This document shows, piece after piece, positions 34,290 to 43,237 of a DNA stretch of 64,000 bases. The stretch spans positions 3,038,001 through 3,102,000 of the forward strand of contig NZ_CP073089.1 in assembly GCF_018137945.1 (NCBI RefSeq), written 5' to 3'. The notes beneath the pieces are model-generated. The model searched no databases, was not told where the DNA came from, and worked only from the letters and a program-made list of their open reading frames with translations. The stretch's first letter is position 1. Each line of letters opens with the position of its first letter. Origin of the DNA: Brevibacterium sp. W7.2. Its GTDB lineage: Bacteria; Actinomycetota; Actinomycetes; Actinomycetales; Brevibacteriaceae. The translations under genes and the position numbers were made by a program.

Positions 34290-35635
34290 CCGACATCATC
34301 AACACGCTCGCGGGCATCGCCCCCGGTGACCCGCTCGATCTCGTCCGCGACCACCGCGCGCAGGCGAAGGAGAATGCGCAGCTGAGCTTCGAGGCGCTCC
34401 TCGAACCCGAGGACCCCGGCGACTTCTCCCACCGCGATCGCTACGTCGTCGCCGCGTTCACCGCGGGGTTGCTCGGATCGAGCGCGGGTGAGGAGTTCTA
34501 CCGCGATCTCCTCCGCGACGAGGACGAGGCCGCCTCGTGGGCCGTGGCGGAGCTCCTCGACGAGGTCGTCGTCGACCTCGATGCCAGCGGTCCCGTGCGA
34601 GGGCCCTTCGGGTCCTACGGTTCTGCGGCCCTGGCCGCGGAGAGCGTTCCCGGGCCGGAGCTCGTCGTCGACGCGAAGTCACGGGAGACGCTCGGTCCGG
34701 TCACCTCGGCGGCGCTCGAGTTCGCTCACCTGCTCGTGCTCCATCCCCGCGATGCCGGGCCGGAGGATCTCGTGCGGCTGCTCGCGGCCGGCTGGGATGA
34801 GGACGGGATCGTCACGCTCGCGCAGCTCGTGTCGTTCCTTAACTTCCAGATCCGGCTGAGCGTCGGGCTGACCGCGCTCTCTCACGCGCCGGCGGCGGCC
34901 GAGGAGCAGGTCCCGCTGCGCCCGCTGACTCCCGCGGAGGCCCCGGATCGGTCCACCGCCTCGGCGGCTGATCGGACCTCTGCCACCGGGAAGGAGTCCC
35001 CGGACATCGCCGAGGCGCGCGCCCGGGTGAGCACGTATCCCGAGCTGAGGCGGCCCGAGGTGTTCCAGCAGGCGGGGCTCGGGTGGGTGCCGTGGATCGC
35101 GCCGGTCGCCGAGGCGGATCTCACCGAGGCTCAGCGCGCTGCCCTCATCGAGGCCGGACGGGCGAAGAATCCCTACTTCCGTCTGCTCGCGCGGGATCCG
35201 GCGGCGCTGCGGGCGCGGACGCTGACGGATCTCGACATCTTCTTCAACGTCAGCGACGGGGTCGGGCGGGCGGAGCGGGAGCTCGCGGCGACGGCGGCCT
35301 CACGGCTCAACGGGTGCCTGTTCTGCGCGTCGATCCATGCCGACCGCGCGACCGAGGAGTCGGGGCGGCGGGACCTCGTGCAGGCGCTGCTCGACGAGGG
35401 GACGGGGACGGCGTCGCGCCTCGGCGATCCGGTGTGGGATGCCATCGTCGACGCCTCGGTCGCGCTCAGCCTCACGCCGTCGGCGTTCGGGCCCGAGCGC
35501 GTCGGGGCGCTGCGCGAGGCGGGCCTCGATGATGCGGAGATCGTCGATGTGCTCGGCGGGGCGGCGTTCTTCAATTGGGCGAACCGGCTCATGCTCTCCC
35601 TCGGCGAACCCGAGCTCATCGCGCCGGGGAAGTAG
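34286..35635 (+). CDS. Fused CMD and alkylhydroperoxidase domain protein
   Basis: A 449-residue protein that joins two units. The N-terminal unit (about 1-205) is a CMD-like helical domain resembling the Avi_7170 family; it has no Cys pair and is probably non-catalytic. The C-terminal unit (about 245-445) resembles the Avi_7169 alkylhydroperoxidase family with the AhpD-type motif NGCLFCASIH: Cys344, Cys347 and His351. In other genomes these are separate neighbouring genes beside a KPN_01858-like monooxygenase. It ends the operon by ATGA overlap. Likely role: removing peroxide made by the monooxygenase, or a decarboxylase-like step. That is inferred from position. Confidence 0.85.
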   Translation: MTDIINTLAGIAPGDPLDLVRDHRAQAKENAQLSFEALLEPEDPGDFSHRDRYVVAAFTAGLLGSSAGEEFYRDLLRDEDEAASWAVAELLDEVVVDLDASGPVRGPFGSYGSAALAAESVPGPELVVDAKSRETLGPVTSAALEFAHLLVLHPRDAGPEDLVRLLAAGWDEDGIVTLAQLVSFLNFQIRLSVGLTALSHAPAAAEEQVPLRPLTPAEAPDRSTASAADRTSATGKESPDIAEARARVSTYPELRRPEVFQQAGLGWVPWIAPVAEADLTEAQRAALIEAGRAKNPYFRLLARDPAALRARTLTDLDIFFNVSDGVGRAERELAATAASRLNGCLFCASIHADRATEESGRRDLVQALLDEGTGTASRLGDPVWDAIVDASVALSLTPSAFGPERVGALREAGLDDAEIVDVLGGAAFFNWANRLMLSLGEPELIAPGK

Positions 35636-35703
35636 GGCGCGGGAGTCCTACGCGCGGAAGCAGGGCTGCTGGGCCGGCGCGAGTCAGACGTCGGGTGTCG
35701 AGC

Positions 35704-36168
35704 TCACGCGATGTCCATGAGCGTCGAGCGGATGAGGAAGCGGTTGCCGGTCGGCGATTCGACGCTGAATCCGCTGCCGCGGCCGGGGACGACGTCGACG
35801 GTGAGGTGGGTGTGCTTCCAGTACTCGAACTGCTCGGCCGACATCCAGAAGTCGATGCCCGAGGTCGTCTCCCCCTTCGCGTTGGGCGCGGGCAGCGGCA
35901 GCTCGAAGTGGCCGAGGAGGACGTCGGCGTCGGAGGTGATGAAGTCGCCTTCGGGGAAGCACATCGGCGAAGATCCGTCGCAGCAGCCGCCGGACTGATG
36001 GAACATCAGCTGGCCGTGCTTGGCGACGAGATCGCCGAGGAGGTCGACGGCGGCCTGCGTCATCGCGACCCGTGACTTCGACTCCCCCTCGATCGTGGGC
36101 GCGGAGTCGAGAACCGCAACGGACGTCTGCTCGGGCGTCGTCGACGTCTGTTCGGGGGTATCGGTCAT
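35704..36168 (-). CDS. DUF779 protein
   Basis: A 154-residue protein. DUF779 is recognised from KHGQLMFHQSGGCCDGSSPM, the CFPEGDF that follows, the LLGHFELP segment and FWMSAEQFEYWKHTHLTVDVVPGRG. The two Cys in GGCCDGS plus MCF may bind metal. Members of this family often lie by aldehyde dehydrogenase genes and have no proven function; no such gene is beside it here. ATG at 36168 follows CGAAGGAG. The N-terminal 30 residues are a TPEQTS-type repeat of low complexity. Confidence 0.87.
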   Translation of the reverse strand: MTDTPEQTSTTPEQTSVAVLDSAPTIEGESKSRVAMTQAAVDLLGDLVAKHGQLMFHQSGGCCDGSSPMCFPEGDFITSDADVLLGHFELPLPAPNAKGETTSGIDFWMSAEQFEYWKHTHLTVDVVPGRGSGFSVESPTGNRFLIRSTLMDIA

Positions 36169-36382
36169 GGCACTCCTTCGTGCTGCATCATTCGTCATCC
36201 GAGCGGCGATCTTCGAAGTCGAGAACGCCACCGACGTTCTTCCAGCCTAGGGTGACCGGTCCGATCGAACAATAGGTGCTGTGCCCACCGCGCACCGTCC
36301 ACGACATCGCAGAGAGTGTCGAAAGCTGGTCCACCGGCGGAACGTCGTGGATCGCTGTTCTGATCACGTCGAGCTGTGCACC

Positions 36383-37009
36383 TCAGCGAGGTTGAGAGAA
36401 GTCGGCGTCTGTCAGTACGCGTTCGAGGTCGTCGAGCGAATTGACGGTCAGGTCGGCGAGCGCCGCCTCGGGGCTCCGCACATGAATATGCGCCCATGGT
36501 CCGCGAAGGAGGAATGCCGTGGCCATCCCGGCTCGATGCGCAGGGATGATGTCGTTGTCGACTCGGTCACCGACGTAGAGAATCTGTGCAGGTCGCATCC
36601 GGGTCGCGTCGATGATCCGGTCGAAGTACTCGGCATCGGGCTTCTCCACGCCCCACTCCGCCGAAGACGCGATGAAGTCAGCCTCGAATCCGAGCGTCTC
36701 CAATTGACGGCAGACACCCGCAGGCTGGTTCCCGGCGATGCCGACGAGATAGCCGACATTCCGCACAGCGTTCAGGCACGGCAGCGCATCCGGGTAGAGA
36801 TCGGAGGGCTCCAGGCGGTGCGTGATATCGGGGGCTCGCACTCCGAGCTCGTTCCAGAGGCGACGATGGTCGATACCGCGCTCGATCATCGACCCCAATA
36901 CAGCGAACAGTGTGAGAGGTTGGACATTGGCCGACGTGGCCAGAGCAGTCCACATTCTCGTTTCGTCGACGAGCGTCTCTCCTACGTCGAAGACGACTGC
37001 TCGGATCAC
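36383..37009 (-). CDS. HAD-superfamily hydrolase
   Basis: A 208-residue HAD hydrolase, class IA-like. Motif I is VVFDVGETLVDE, with the first Asp as nucleophile. Motif II is GIAGNQP, with Asn in place of the usual Ser/Thr, motif III the Lys in GVEKPDAEYF and motif IV YVGDRVDNDI. GTG at 37009 was chosen because the conserved region begins there; ATG at 37102 would add about 30 residues and start 32 bp after the GNAT gene. Substrate unknown. GC content is lower than that of neighbouring regions. Confidence 0.8.
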   Translation of the reverse strand: MIRAVVFDVGETLVDETRMWTALATSANVQPLTLFAVLGSMIERGIDHRRLWNELGVRAPDITHRLEPSDLYPDALPCLNAVRNVGYLVGIAGNQPAGVCRQLETLGFEADFIASSAEWGVEKPDAEYFDRIIDATRMRPAQILYVGDRVDNDIIPAHRAGMATAFLLRGPWAHIHVRSPEAALADLTVNSLDDLERVLTDADFSQPR

Positions 37010-37133
37010 GTCACCGTCGTTCGACTCCACAGAGTTCCCCCATCCACGTTCCCCATCCACATAGCGAAGGATTCCCGACCGCCTCGGCGCGGTCACACCC
37101 ATGAATTCCCGATCGCCAAGCAGGTTCTTGATC

Positions 37134-37706
37134 TCACGATCGCGATGCCCGAACGGGCTTGATGGCAGCATAGAGCAGCATGTCCTTGCGTTCGCCGCCG
37201 ATGCGCTGATGACTCGCGAGAAGTCCTTCCCGACGATACCCCGCTCGCTTCGCAGTTCGCACAGACGCATGGTTCCACGGTTCGATGAAGAGAGCGATGC
37301 GGTGAAGTTCGGGCAGAGTCCACCCGAATGATGTCAGAGCGCTCAGCGCATCGGCGGCGAAACCTCGACCTCGAGCGGACGGCACGATGGCGTACCCGGC
37401 CGAACCGCGACCATCATCGAGCTCCCTCAGCCAAAGACCGCAATGGCCGACAGACTTTCCGCTGTCAACGCTGACGATGGCAAACGAGAAGCCGGTGCCC
37501 TCGGCATATCGCCGTTGTTGGCGCATCGTCCATGCCCGAGCATCGTCGTCAGCAGCATTGTGCGGTAGAGATCCCGTCAGCGGCACGTACGGGTCGGTCG
37601 ACAGTTCCATGGCCATCGCGACGTCGCGCTCGTCAACGGCACGAAGTGAAACTCCTCCGAACGTCGGCGCGCGACTCGGCCACGGCGGCAACGGACTCCC
37701 CGTCAT
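37134..37706 (-). CDS. GNAT-family N-acetyltransferase (RimJ-like)
   Basis: A 190-residue acetyltransferase of the RimJ/RimL type: LRAVDERDVAMAMELSTDPYV, the strand SAGYAIVPSARGRGFAADALSALTSFGW (acetyl-CoA loop RGRGFA) and EPWNHASVRTAKRAGYRREGLL. These usually acetylate the N terminus of a protein or a small amine. ATG at 37706 is the first start before the conserved region but lacks a strong ribosome site. Probably co-transcribed with the HAD gene. Confidence 0.8.
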   Translation of the reverse strand: MTGSPLPPWPSRAPTFGGVSLRAVDERDVAMAMELSTDPYVPLTGSLPHNAADDDARAWTMRQQRRYAEGTGFSFAIVSVDSGKSVGHCGLWLRELDDGRGSAGYAIVPSARGRGFAADALSALTSFGWTLPELHRIALFIEPWNHASVRTAKRAGYRREGLLASHQRIGGERKDMLLYAAIKPVRASRS

Positions 37707-38219
37707 GACGGAGGCTTCTTCGCGGCAGTCGGAATCCCTGGGCCAGTCGACCGGTGTCGAGATGAGGATGTTCCGTCGGACATCCGGTACGAACAAAAGC
37801 CCCCAGCCGCAAGGCGCTCAATCAGCGCACTTCGCGGAAGACAGTGCATGTGCGCCTCCTCTTGAAGTCTGGCTGCCGACGTTCCGCGCCGTCACCGATG
37901 CTTTCCCGAAACCGCTCGCCGGGTCCCTGTCGTGTTCTCCCCGAGGGTACCGGCGTGTGAGGTGGCTGTCACTCGAACCGTCAGTCCTGATGACGCTGGC
38001 ACCGGCCATGCTCACACGATCCGCGGTGCCCCTCTCGGCGCACAGAAATCTGACCCACTCCCAGGGTCGGCGAGCACGCTCGCACACCCCCAGACCGACC
38101 CACACGACCTCTGGACGCACCCCCATCACACCCAACCGAGACGATCTTCCACCGACCGAAAATCACTGAGCACCGCGAAATGAATGAATTCTTCGTTCGA
38201 ACGAGTTTCGAAATATTCA
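37707..38219. other. Intergenic region without recognised gene
   Basis: A 513-bp stretch upstream of both the GNAT gene and the HNH gene. Its open frames have no family resemblance, no good ribosome sites and overlap one another. G+C is lower than in the bulk of the window. Confidence 0.6.
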
Positions 38220-38248
38220 TTGACATCAGATGTGACGTGAACTACACT
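38220..38248 (+). promoter_or_regulatory. Strong sigma70-type promoter of HNH gene
   Basis: TTGACA (38220-38225) and TACACT (38243-38248) with a 17-bp spacer lie 44 bp before the HNH gene start. Confidence 0.75.
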
Positions 38249-38291
38249 GTTGTCATCAGCCACGCTGACGTGGGAAGACAGGTGACCAGCC

Positions 38292-40469
38292 GTGGAAGAC
38301 ACAACCGAATCCGCTCTTTCCGCGGACGAACCTGGCCGCACACCGTCACGCCTCGACATCGATCCCTCATCTCCTTACGCCGAGGCCGTCGCCTTCTACA
38401 CCGCCAGCGATCGGGCCCAGATCACGGCATTCGAGGTCACAGCGAAGCTCTTCCTCGCCGACGTCATTGCGCACCTCAACCTGCTCAACCCCGACCCCGA
38501 TCGGCCCTATGAGCACGCGAGCTTCTCCCAGACCGTGCATCGATTCGCCAAGAACGCCGGCTGTACCGCCGACTGGGTCACTGCCGACGACGCCGAGGAT
38601 GCGTCGGCAGGGATGCCCGGCACCACCTCGGCGAAGCTGCCCGGATTTCCCCGTTTCCGGCCCACGCAGACCTTCGACGGCTGGGTCCACATGCATTCCC
38701 ACTCCGAAGACATCGCCGAGCTCACCTCAATCCTCGGAACCACCATCGGCAGCACGTACGCGCACGTCACGCACGCGATGACGCTCATCCACGGGCTCCC
38801 CAAGTTCCATGCCCGCTGCCTGGCCGGAGAATTCACCATCGAACACGTCATCGCCGCGACCCGTCAGTGCGAGAACGTGCACTTCTCGTTGCTGCCGGTC
38901 ATCGACGAATACCTGTGCCAGCGGCGCCCGGATGTCACGATCCAGACCTTCAAGAAGTCACTGAGCATGAAGATCGGCATCCTGCAGCCGCCCGAGGACC
39001 GTACGCAAACGGCGCACGAGCGGCGACGGGTATCTCTGATGACGAACCCCGACGGCAGCGCGTGCATGATGCTCACCGGATCCTCTGCCGAGCTGCAGGC
39101 CTGCTACCTGCGCATCGAGGCATTCGCGAAGGCGATTCGGAATGGCAACACCGCGGCTTTCGCCGATCAACTGCCCGAGGGTGCCTGCCTCGACGATCTG
39201 CGCGGCATCGACGCACTGATGTTCGACATTCTCACCAGCAGCGTTCCCCAGCTGCGCGTTCAGGTGCGAGCCCGGGACACCGAAACGGGGTCGACGACGA
39301 CTCGCGACATCCCGCTCGACCTCGAGAACGTGCAAACAGTCGACGACATGGCTGCCGCGATCCACACGGCGATCGGCATCGACTCAGCAGACGGCATGAA
39401 TCCTGCGGCCAGCACTGTCTCTGCGGCCGACAATGAGGGGTCGTCAGGTGAATCGGAGATGAGCGGCACCGAGGGAATGGTCGACTCCGGCGATCCTGCC
39501 ACCTCACTCAACGTTGGGGTAGGCGGCACCGCCGCCCACAACGAGACGACGCCGGACGATCGGAAGCTCAAGCCCTCGACCGGTATCCGGATGACGCGCC
39601 TGGACGGCATCGAGTGCGACGAGCAGGGGCGAGTTGCGTTCTCCCTCGTCCTCGTCAGCCCGACGGCCCCCTACTGGCTGGCAGGGCAGGCGCGCATGAT
39701 GATCACTGTCCCGTGCATGAGCCTCATGGGCGATTGCGACCTGCCCGGCACCTTCTCCGACGGCACACCCGTCCCCGCCGAGACCGCCCGAATGATCGCA
39801 GGGAACTGCTCATCGTGGATGCGGATCCTCACCGACCCTGCCACCGGCACTCCGATCGATGCGAAAGCCACGTCGTACTACATTCCCGAAGGAGTCCGGA
39901 ACACACTGGTCTCCCAATGGCAGTGGTGTTCCATGCCCGGATGCCGCAGGCGTGCCGAGTCCTCCCAGATCGACCACATCATCCCGTTCAACCACGACGA
40001 TCCCGCCGCAGGCGGGCTCACGGTGTTCGGCAACCTCCACCCGATGTGCGAGCAGCATCATCAGGGCAAAACGGACGGCAGATACTCGGTCCGGATGAAC
40101 CGCCACGGAGTGTTGGAGTACACGTTCGCCCACGGGACACGTGTGTCCACAGTCCCCGGGGACAGCCCTGTCAACGCGGAGAACGCCCGCCTCATCGAGA
40201 CTCGTGGGGACGCAGACACCTCCGATCGTGCCGACACCGCCGACCATTCAGCCACCCCCGACCCCGAACATGAAGCTCCTGACCCCGGCCCACCCCAGGG
40301 GGACTCGACTGCCCCAGCTCCCGGGGAGGTGCGGACCTCCAGGGATTGCCCGGGGCCGGCCGCTGACAGAGGATTCCCGGGATGGACGAAGCGCACGAGT
40401 TCGATTCAAAGGAAGGACCCCGCGAAACAGGAGTGGGTCTGGGACAACGGCGAGCCTCCGCCGTTCTGA
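38292..40469 (+). CDS. DUF222/HNH endonuclease (13E12 type)
   Basis: A 725-residue protein of the DUF222-HNH family, common in multiple copies in actinobacteria. DUF222 occupies about 40-400. The HNH domain (about 545-600) is CSMPGCRRRAESSQIDHIIPFNH and LHPMCEQHHQGK: two CxxC-type zinc pairs, the His pair in QIDHI and CEQHH. It probably cuts DNA, but neither target nor role is known. GTG at 38292 is assumed. Low-complexity stretches lie near 365-400 and in the C-terminal 100 residues. The end lies within a 16-bp tandem repeat. Confidence 0.87.
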   Translation: MEDTTESALSADEPGRTPSRLDIDPSSPYAEAVAFYTASDRAQITAFEVTAKLFLADVIAHLNLLNPDPDRPYEHASFSQTVHRFAKNAGCTADWVTADDAEDASAGMPGTTSAKLPGFPRFRPTQTFDGWVHMHSHSEDIAELTSILGTTIGSTYAHVTHAMTLIHGLPKFHARCLAGEFTIEHVIAATRQCENVHFSLLPVIDEYLCQRRPDVTIQTFKKSLSMKIGILQPPEDRTQTAHERRRVSLMTNPDGSACMMLTGSSAELQACYLRIEAFAKAIRNGNTAAFADQLPEGACLDDLRGIDALMFDILTSSVPQLRVQVRARDTETGSTTTRDIPLDLENVQTVDDMAAAIHTAIGIDSADGMNPAASTVSAADNEGSSGESEMSGTEGMVDSGDPATSLNVGVGGTAAHNETTPDDRKLKPSTGIRMTRLDGIECDEQGRVAFSLVLVSPTAPYWLAGQARMMITVPCMSLMGDCDLPGTFSDGTPVPAETARMIAGNCSSWMRILTDPATGTPIDAKATSYYIPEGVRNTLVSQWQWCSMPGCRRRAESSQIDHIIPFNHDDPAAGGLTVFGNLHPMCEQHHQGKTDGRYSVRMNRHGVLEYTFAHGTRVSTVPGDSPVNAENARLIETRGDADTSDRADTADHSATPDPEHEAPDPGPPQGDSTAPAPGEVRTSRDCPGPAADRGFPGWTKRTSSIQRKDPAKQEWVWDNGEPPPF

Positions 40470-40556
40470 ACCACTGCCATTCCGAACCACTGTCGTTCTG
40501 AATAGCCGCCGTACTGACCCGCCGCCGTTCTGGATCACCGCTGTTGTGAACATCCG
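40461..40556. repeat. 16-bp imperfect tandem repeat, six copies
   Basis: Six units of the form CCGTTCTGAACCACTG begin at 40461; the first includes the TGA of the HNH gene. Later units diverge at several bases. Confidence 0.85.
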
Positions 40557-40690
40557 CCCGAATCCGAAGCTCCTCGAGTCCCAGCCTGCTCTCGTCCGGA
40601 CCGATCGACCACCTCAGTCCCGCAGCGTTGCGACGACGCAGATCATGGCCGATGCGGTTCGGCCCGAACCCGGCCGGCCCCAGCTCTCCG

Positions 40691-41713
40691 CTACGGCGCG
40701 TCGGTTCGGTCCTCCAGCATCCCCTTCGCACCGAAACGCTGCCGGTAACCGGTCGGAGTCAGACCGGTCTCGCGGTGGATGAGCCGACGCAGCGTCGTCG
40801 GATCGTCGTAGCCGACCGACCGCGCGATCGCCTCGAAGGTGTCACCGGTCGTCGCAAGCGCATGATTGGCCCGCTCGACCCTCAGCCTCTGAACGTACTG
40901 CGTCACGGTCATCCCCGTCGCCGTCTTGAAGCGACGCTGCAGCGTCCGCGGGTGCGTCGACGTGACCGCAGCCAGCCGACTCAGCGTCAGCGACGACGCG
41001 AGCTCCCGATCGATCGTCTCCTGCGCGACCAGAACCACCTCGTCCTGATGCGCCGTCGACGGCAGCTGGGCCATGTACGGCAGCTGCTCGGTCCGCGGCG
41101 CATCGGCGAGCATGAACCGCGACGTCCGGATCATCATGCTCGGCCCGAACAGTGCCTCGACCAACGACAGCGCGAAATCGAGCCACGCCATGATCCCCGC
41201 CGCCGTGATGACATCACCTTCGTCGATGACCATCCGACTGGCATCAAGACGCACGCGCGGAAACCGCCGCGCGAACTCATCGACGAACGCCCAATGCGTC
41301 GTCGCCCGCCGATGATCGAGGAGTCCCGTCTCCGCCAGCACGAACACCCCCGCACACAGACCGCACAGCACCGCCCCGTCCGCCCGCTGCGCCAGCGCCC
41401 AATCGCGCAGAATCCCGGACTCCCCCATCAGCTCCGGGGCCACGAGACTCGGCGGGAAGATGACATGGGTGGGAGCATGCGGCGTTCCCGAATGCGAATC
41501 GAAGGTGCACGTCACCCCGTCCCCGTTCCACTCCCAATGACTGACCCGTACGCGCCGCTCATCACCGCCGAGCAGCTCGAGCTGCTCATTCGTCACCCGG
41601 AACACATCGGTCAGCCCATACACCGCCGCCAACTGACAGTCACCGTAGCGGACAACAGCGATCTCCGGACTCCGCCTGTCGCGATCTCCCTGGTACGTGT
41701 CGTTTGTGACCAT
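40691..41713 (-). CDS. GlxA-family AraC-type regulator with DJ-1/PfpI domain
   Basis: A 340-residue regulator. Residues about 15-185 are a DJ-1/PfpI-like domain (AVVRYGDCQLAAVYGLTDVF, LCGLCAGVFVLAETGLLDHRRATTHW). The nucleophile region reads CAGVFVL, so the Cys elbow is present, but such regulators are not known as enzymes. Residues about 225-330 are AraC-type helices (LTLSRLAAVTSTHPRTLQRRFKTATG, IARSVGYDDPTTLRRLIHRETGLTP). ATG at 41713. It is divergent from the esterase gene with 134 bp between them and may control it. Confidence 0.9.
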   Translation of the reverse strand: MVTNDTYQGDRDRRSPEIAVVRYGDCQLAAVYGLTDVFRVTNEQLELLGGDERRVRVSHWEWNGDGVTCTFDSHSGTPHAPTHVIFPPSLVAPELMGESGILRDWALAQRADGAVLCGLCAGVFVLAETGLLDHRRATTHWAFVDEFARRFPRVRLDASRMVIDEGDVITAAGIMAWLDFALSLVEALFGPSMMIRTSRFMLADAPRTEQLPYMAQLPSTAHQDEVVLVAQETIDRELASSLTLSRLAAVTSTHPRTLQRRFKTATGMTVTQYVQRLRVERANHALATTGDTFEAIARSVGYDDPTTLRRLIHRETGLTPTGYRQRFGAKGMLEDRTDAP

Positions 41714-41847
41714 AGCGGAATGATATCCCCCTCCGTAGGCTGAATGCACAGGTCGGCTTGCAGCATCCACCCGCCGACCCCGTCGTTCACGTGGACCCGG
41801 CATCGCCGACCACGATGAACCGACGCCGTTGATGACAACGAAGGAGC

Positions 41848-42849
41848 ATGATTCCCATGACCGAGATCCCCCAGCCCGTCACCCCGTATCTCGAGCCCGA
41901 AGCCAAGGACCTCGCCGAGGCGACCGCACCGCATCCGCGCATCTACGAAGTCCCGCCGGAGGAGGGCCGCAAGATCCTCCTCGACCTCCAGAGCGGCGAG
42001 GGCGTCGAACGCCCGGATGTCGACGAGGAATGGGTCGACGTCGACGCCGGCGAATGGGGCACCGTCAAGACCCGGATCATCCGCCCCAAGGGCGCGACCG
42101 GCGACCTCCCCGTCCTCTTCTACATCCACGGCGCCGGCTGGGTCTTCGGCGACGACAAGACCCATGACCGACTGTTCCGCGAACTCACCGTCGGCGCGAA
42201 CGCCGTCGGCGTCTTCCCCGTCTACGACCGCGCCCCGGAGAAGAAGTACCCGACCCAGGTCGAGCAGAACTACGCCGTCGGCCAGTGGGTCGCCGCCAAC
42301 GGCGCCGACCACGGCATGGACACCTCGCGCATCGCCGTCACCGGCGAATCCGTCGGCGGTGACATGTCCGCCGTCTTCGCCCTGATGAACAAGGATCGCG
42401 GCGGCCTCGAGCTCAAGGCCCAGGCCCTGCTCTACCCGGTGACGAACGCCGACTTCGACACCCCGTCCTACATCCAGTTCGCCGACGACTACTACCTCAC
42501 CCGCGACGGCATGAAGTGGTTCTGGGACGCCTACACCACCGACGAGGCACAGCGGAAGGAGAAGTACGCCTCACCGCTGCAGGCCTCACTCGAGGATCTC
42601 AAGGGACTGCCCGAGGCCCTCGTCATCACCGACGAGGCCGACGTGCTCCGCGACGAGGGCGAGCAGTACGCGAACAAGCTGCGCGAGGCCGGCGTCCCCG
42701 TCACCTCGATGCGGGTGGCCGGCATGGTCCACGACTTCCTGCTCCTCGACAGCCTGCGCGACACGAAGGCCGCGAACCTCGCCAGGACCGTCGCCATCGA
42801 CTTCCTCCACAACGCCCTCCACGAGGAGGCGAAGCCCTTCACGAGCTGA
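41848..42849 (+). CDS. Alpha/beta hydrolase, HSL-type esterase
   Basis: A 333-residue hydrolase of the hormone-sensitive-lipase group. The oxyanion motif HGAGWVFGD, nucleophile Ser in GESVGG, acid in EADVLRDE and His in MVHDF are present. It should act on short-chain esters, but the substrate is unknown. Two starts are close: ATG at 41848 and ATG at 41857. The GAAGGAG site is too near the first and better spaced for the second, so 41857 is also likely. Divergent from the GlxA-type regulator. Confidence 0.88.
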   Translation: MIPMTEIPQPVTPYLEPEAKDLAEATAPHPRIYEVPPEEGRKILLDLQSGEGVERPDVDEEWVDVDAGEWGTVKTRIIRPKGATGDLPVLFYIHGAGWVFGDDKTHDRLFRELTVGANAVGVFPVYDRAPEKKYPTQVEQNYAVGQWVAANGADHGMDTSRIAVTGESVGGDMSAVFALMNKDRGGLELKAQALLYPVTNADFDTPSYIQFADDYYLTRDGMKWFWDAYTTDEAQRKEKYASPLQASLEDLKGLPEALVITDEADVLRDEGEQYANKLREAGVPVTSMRVAGMVHDFLLLDSLRDTKAANLARTVAIDFLHNALHEEAKPFTS

Positions 42850-42941
42850 CGGATCAGTCAAGAGCTGACTCGCGAGCCGTAGGCTGACAGAGCTGGCACG
42901 CGAGCCGCGAGCTGACGAGCGTCTGTCACCGACGGATGAGC

Positions 42942-42970
42942 ACGAGGGTGGGCCACTGGCCCACCCTCGT
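42942..42970 (+). terminator. Terminator hairpin after esterase
   Basis: A 13-bp perfect stem (42942-42954 with 42958-42970) with a 3-base loop, followed by TGCT. It stands 15 bp before the next gene start, so that gene must begin within the hairpin's tail or use a promoter overlapping it. Confidence 0.78.
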
Positions 42971-42985
42971 TGCTAGGCTCGTGTC

Positions 42986-43219
42986 ATGAGCAGCGAACTG
43001 AGCCCCGTCCTCCGGCTCATCCCCTATCTCCTGGCCATCACGGTGGCCGTGTTTGCGGGGATTCCGGCATTCGGTGCCGGCGAAGCTCTGTTCGCCGTGC
43101 TCGTCATCGTCCTGACGTACTTCGCGACCTTCTACCTCAGCCGGTTCGTCATCGAGCGTCTCGCCTCACGGGGGAACAGCCTCGGCGAGGATAACGATGA
43201 CACCCCCACCAAGCCCTGA
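42986..43219 (+). CDS. Small two-helix membrane protein
   Basis: A 77-residue protein with hydrophobic helices at about 8-28 and 31-52 and an acidic tail. ATG at 42986 is assumed. I do not recognise the family with confidence; DUF4229-like small membrane proteins of actinobacteria have a similar layout. No function is assigned. Confidence 0.6.
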   Translation: MSSELSPVLRLIPYLLAITVAVFAGIPAFGAGEALFAVLVIVLTYFATFYLSRFVIERLASRGNSLGEDNDDTPTKP

Positions 43220-43237
43220 CCCGACGACGACCGCCCC

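Noticed and set aside
40628..41743. 371-codon + strand frame antisense to the GlxA-type regulator
   Set aside because: Arg/His-rich shadow; the minus-strand frame has clear DJ-1 and AraC motifs.
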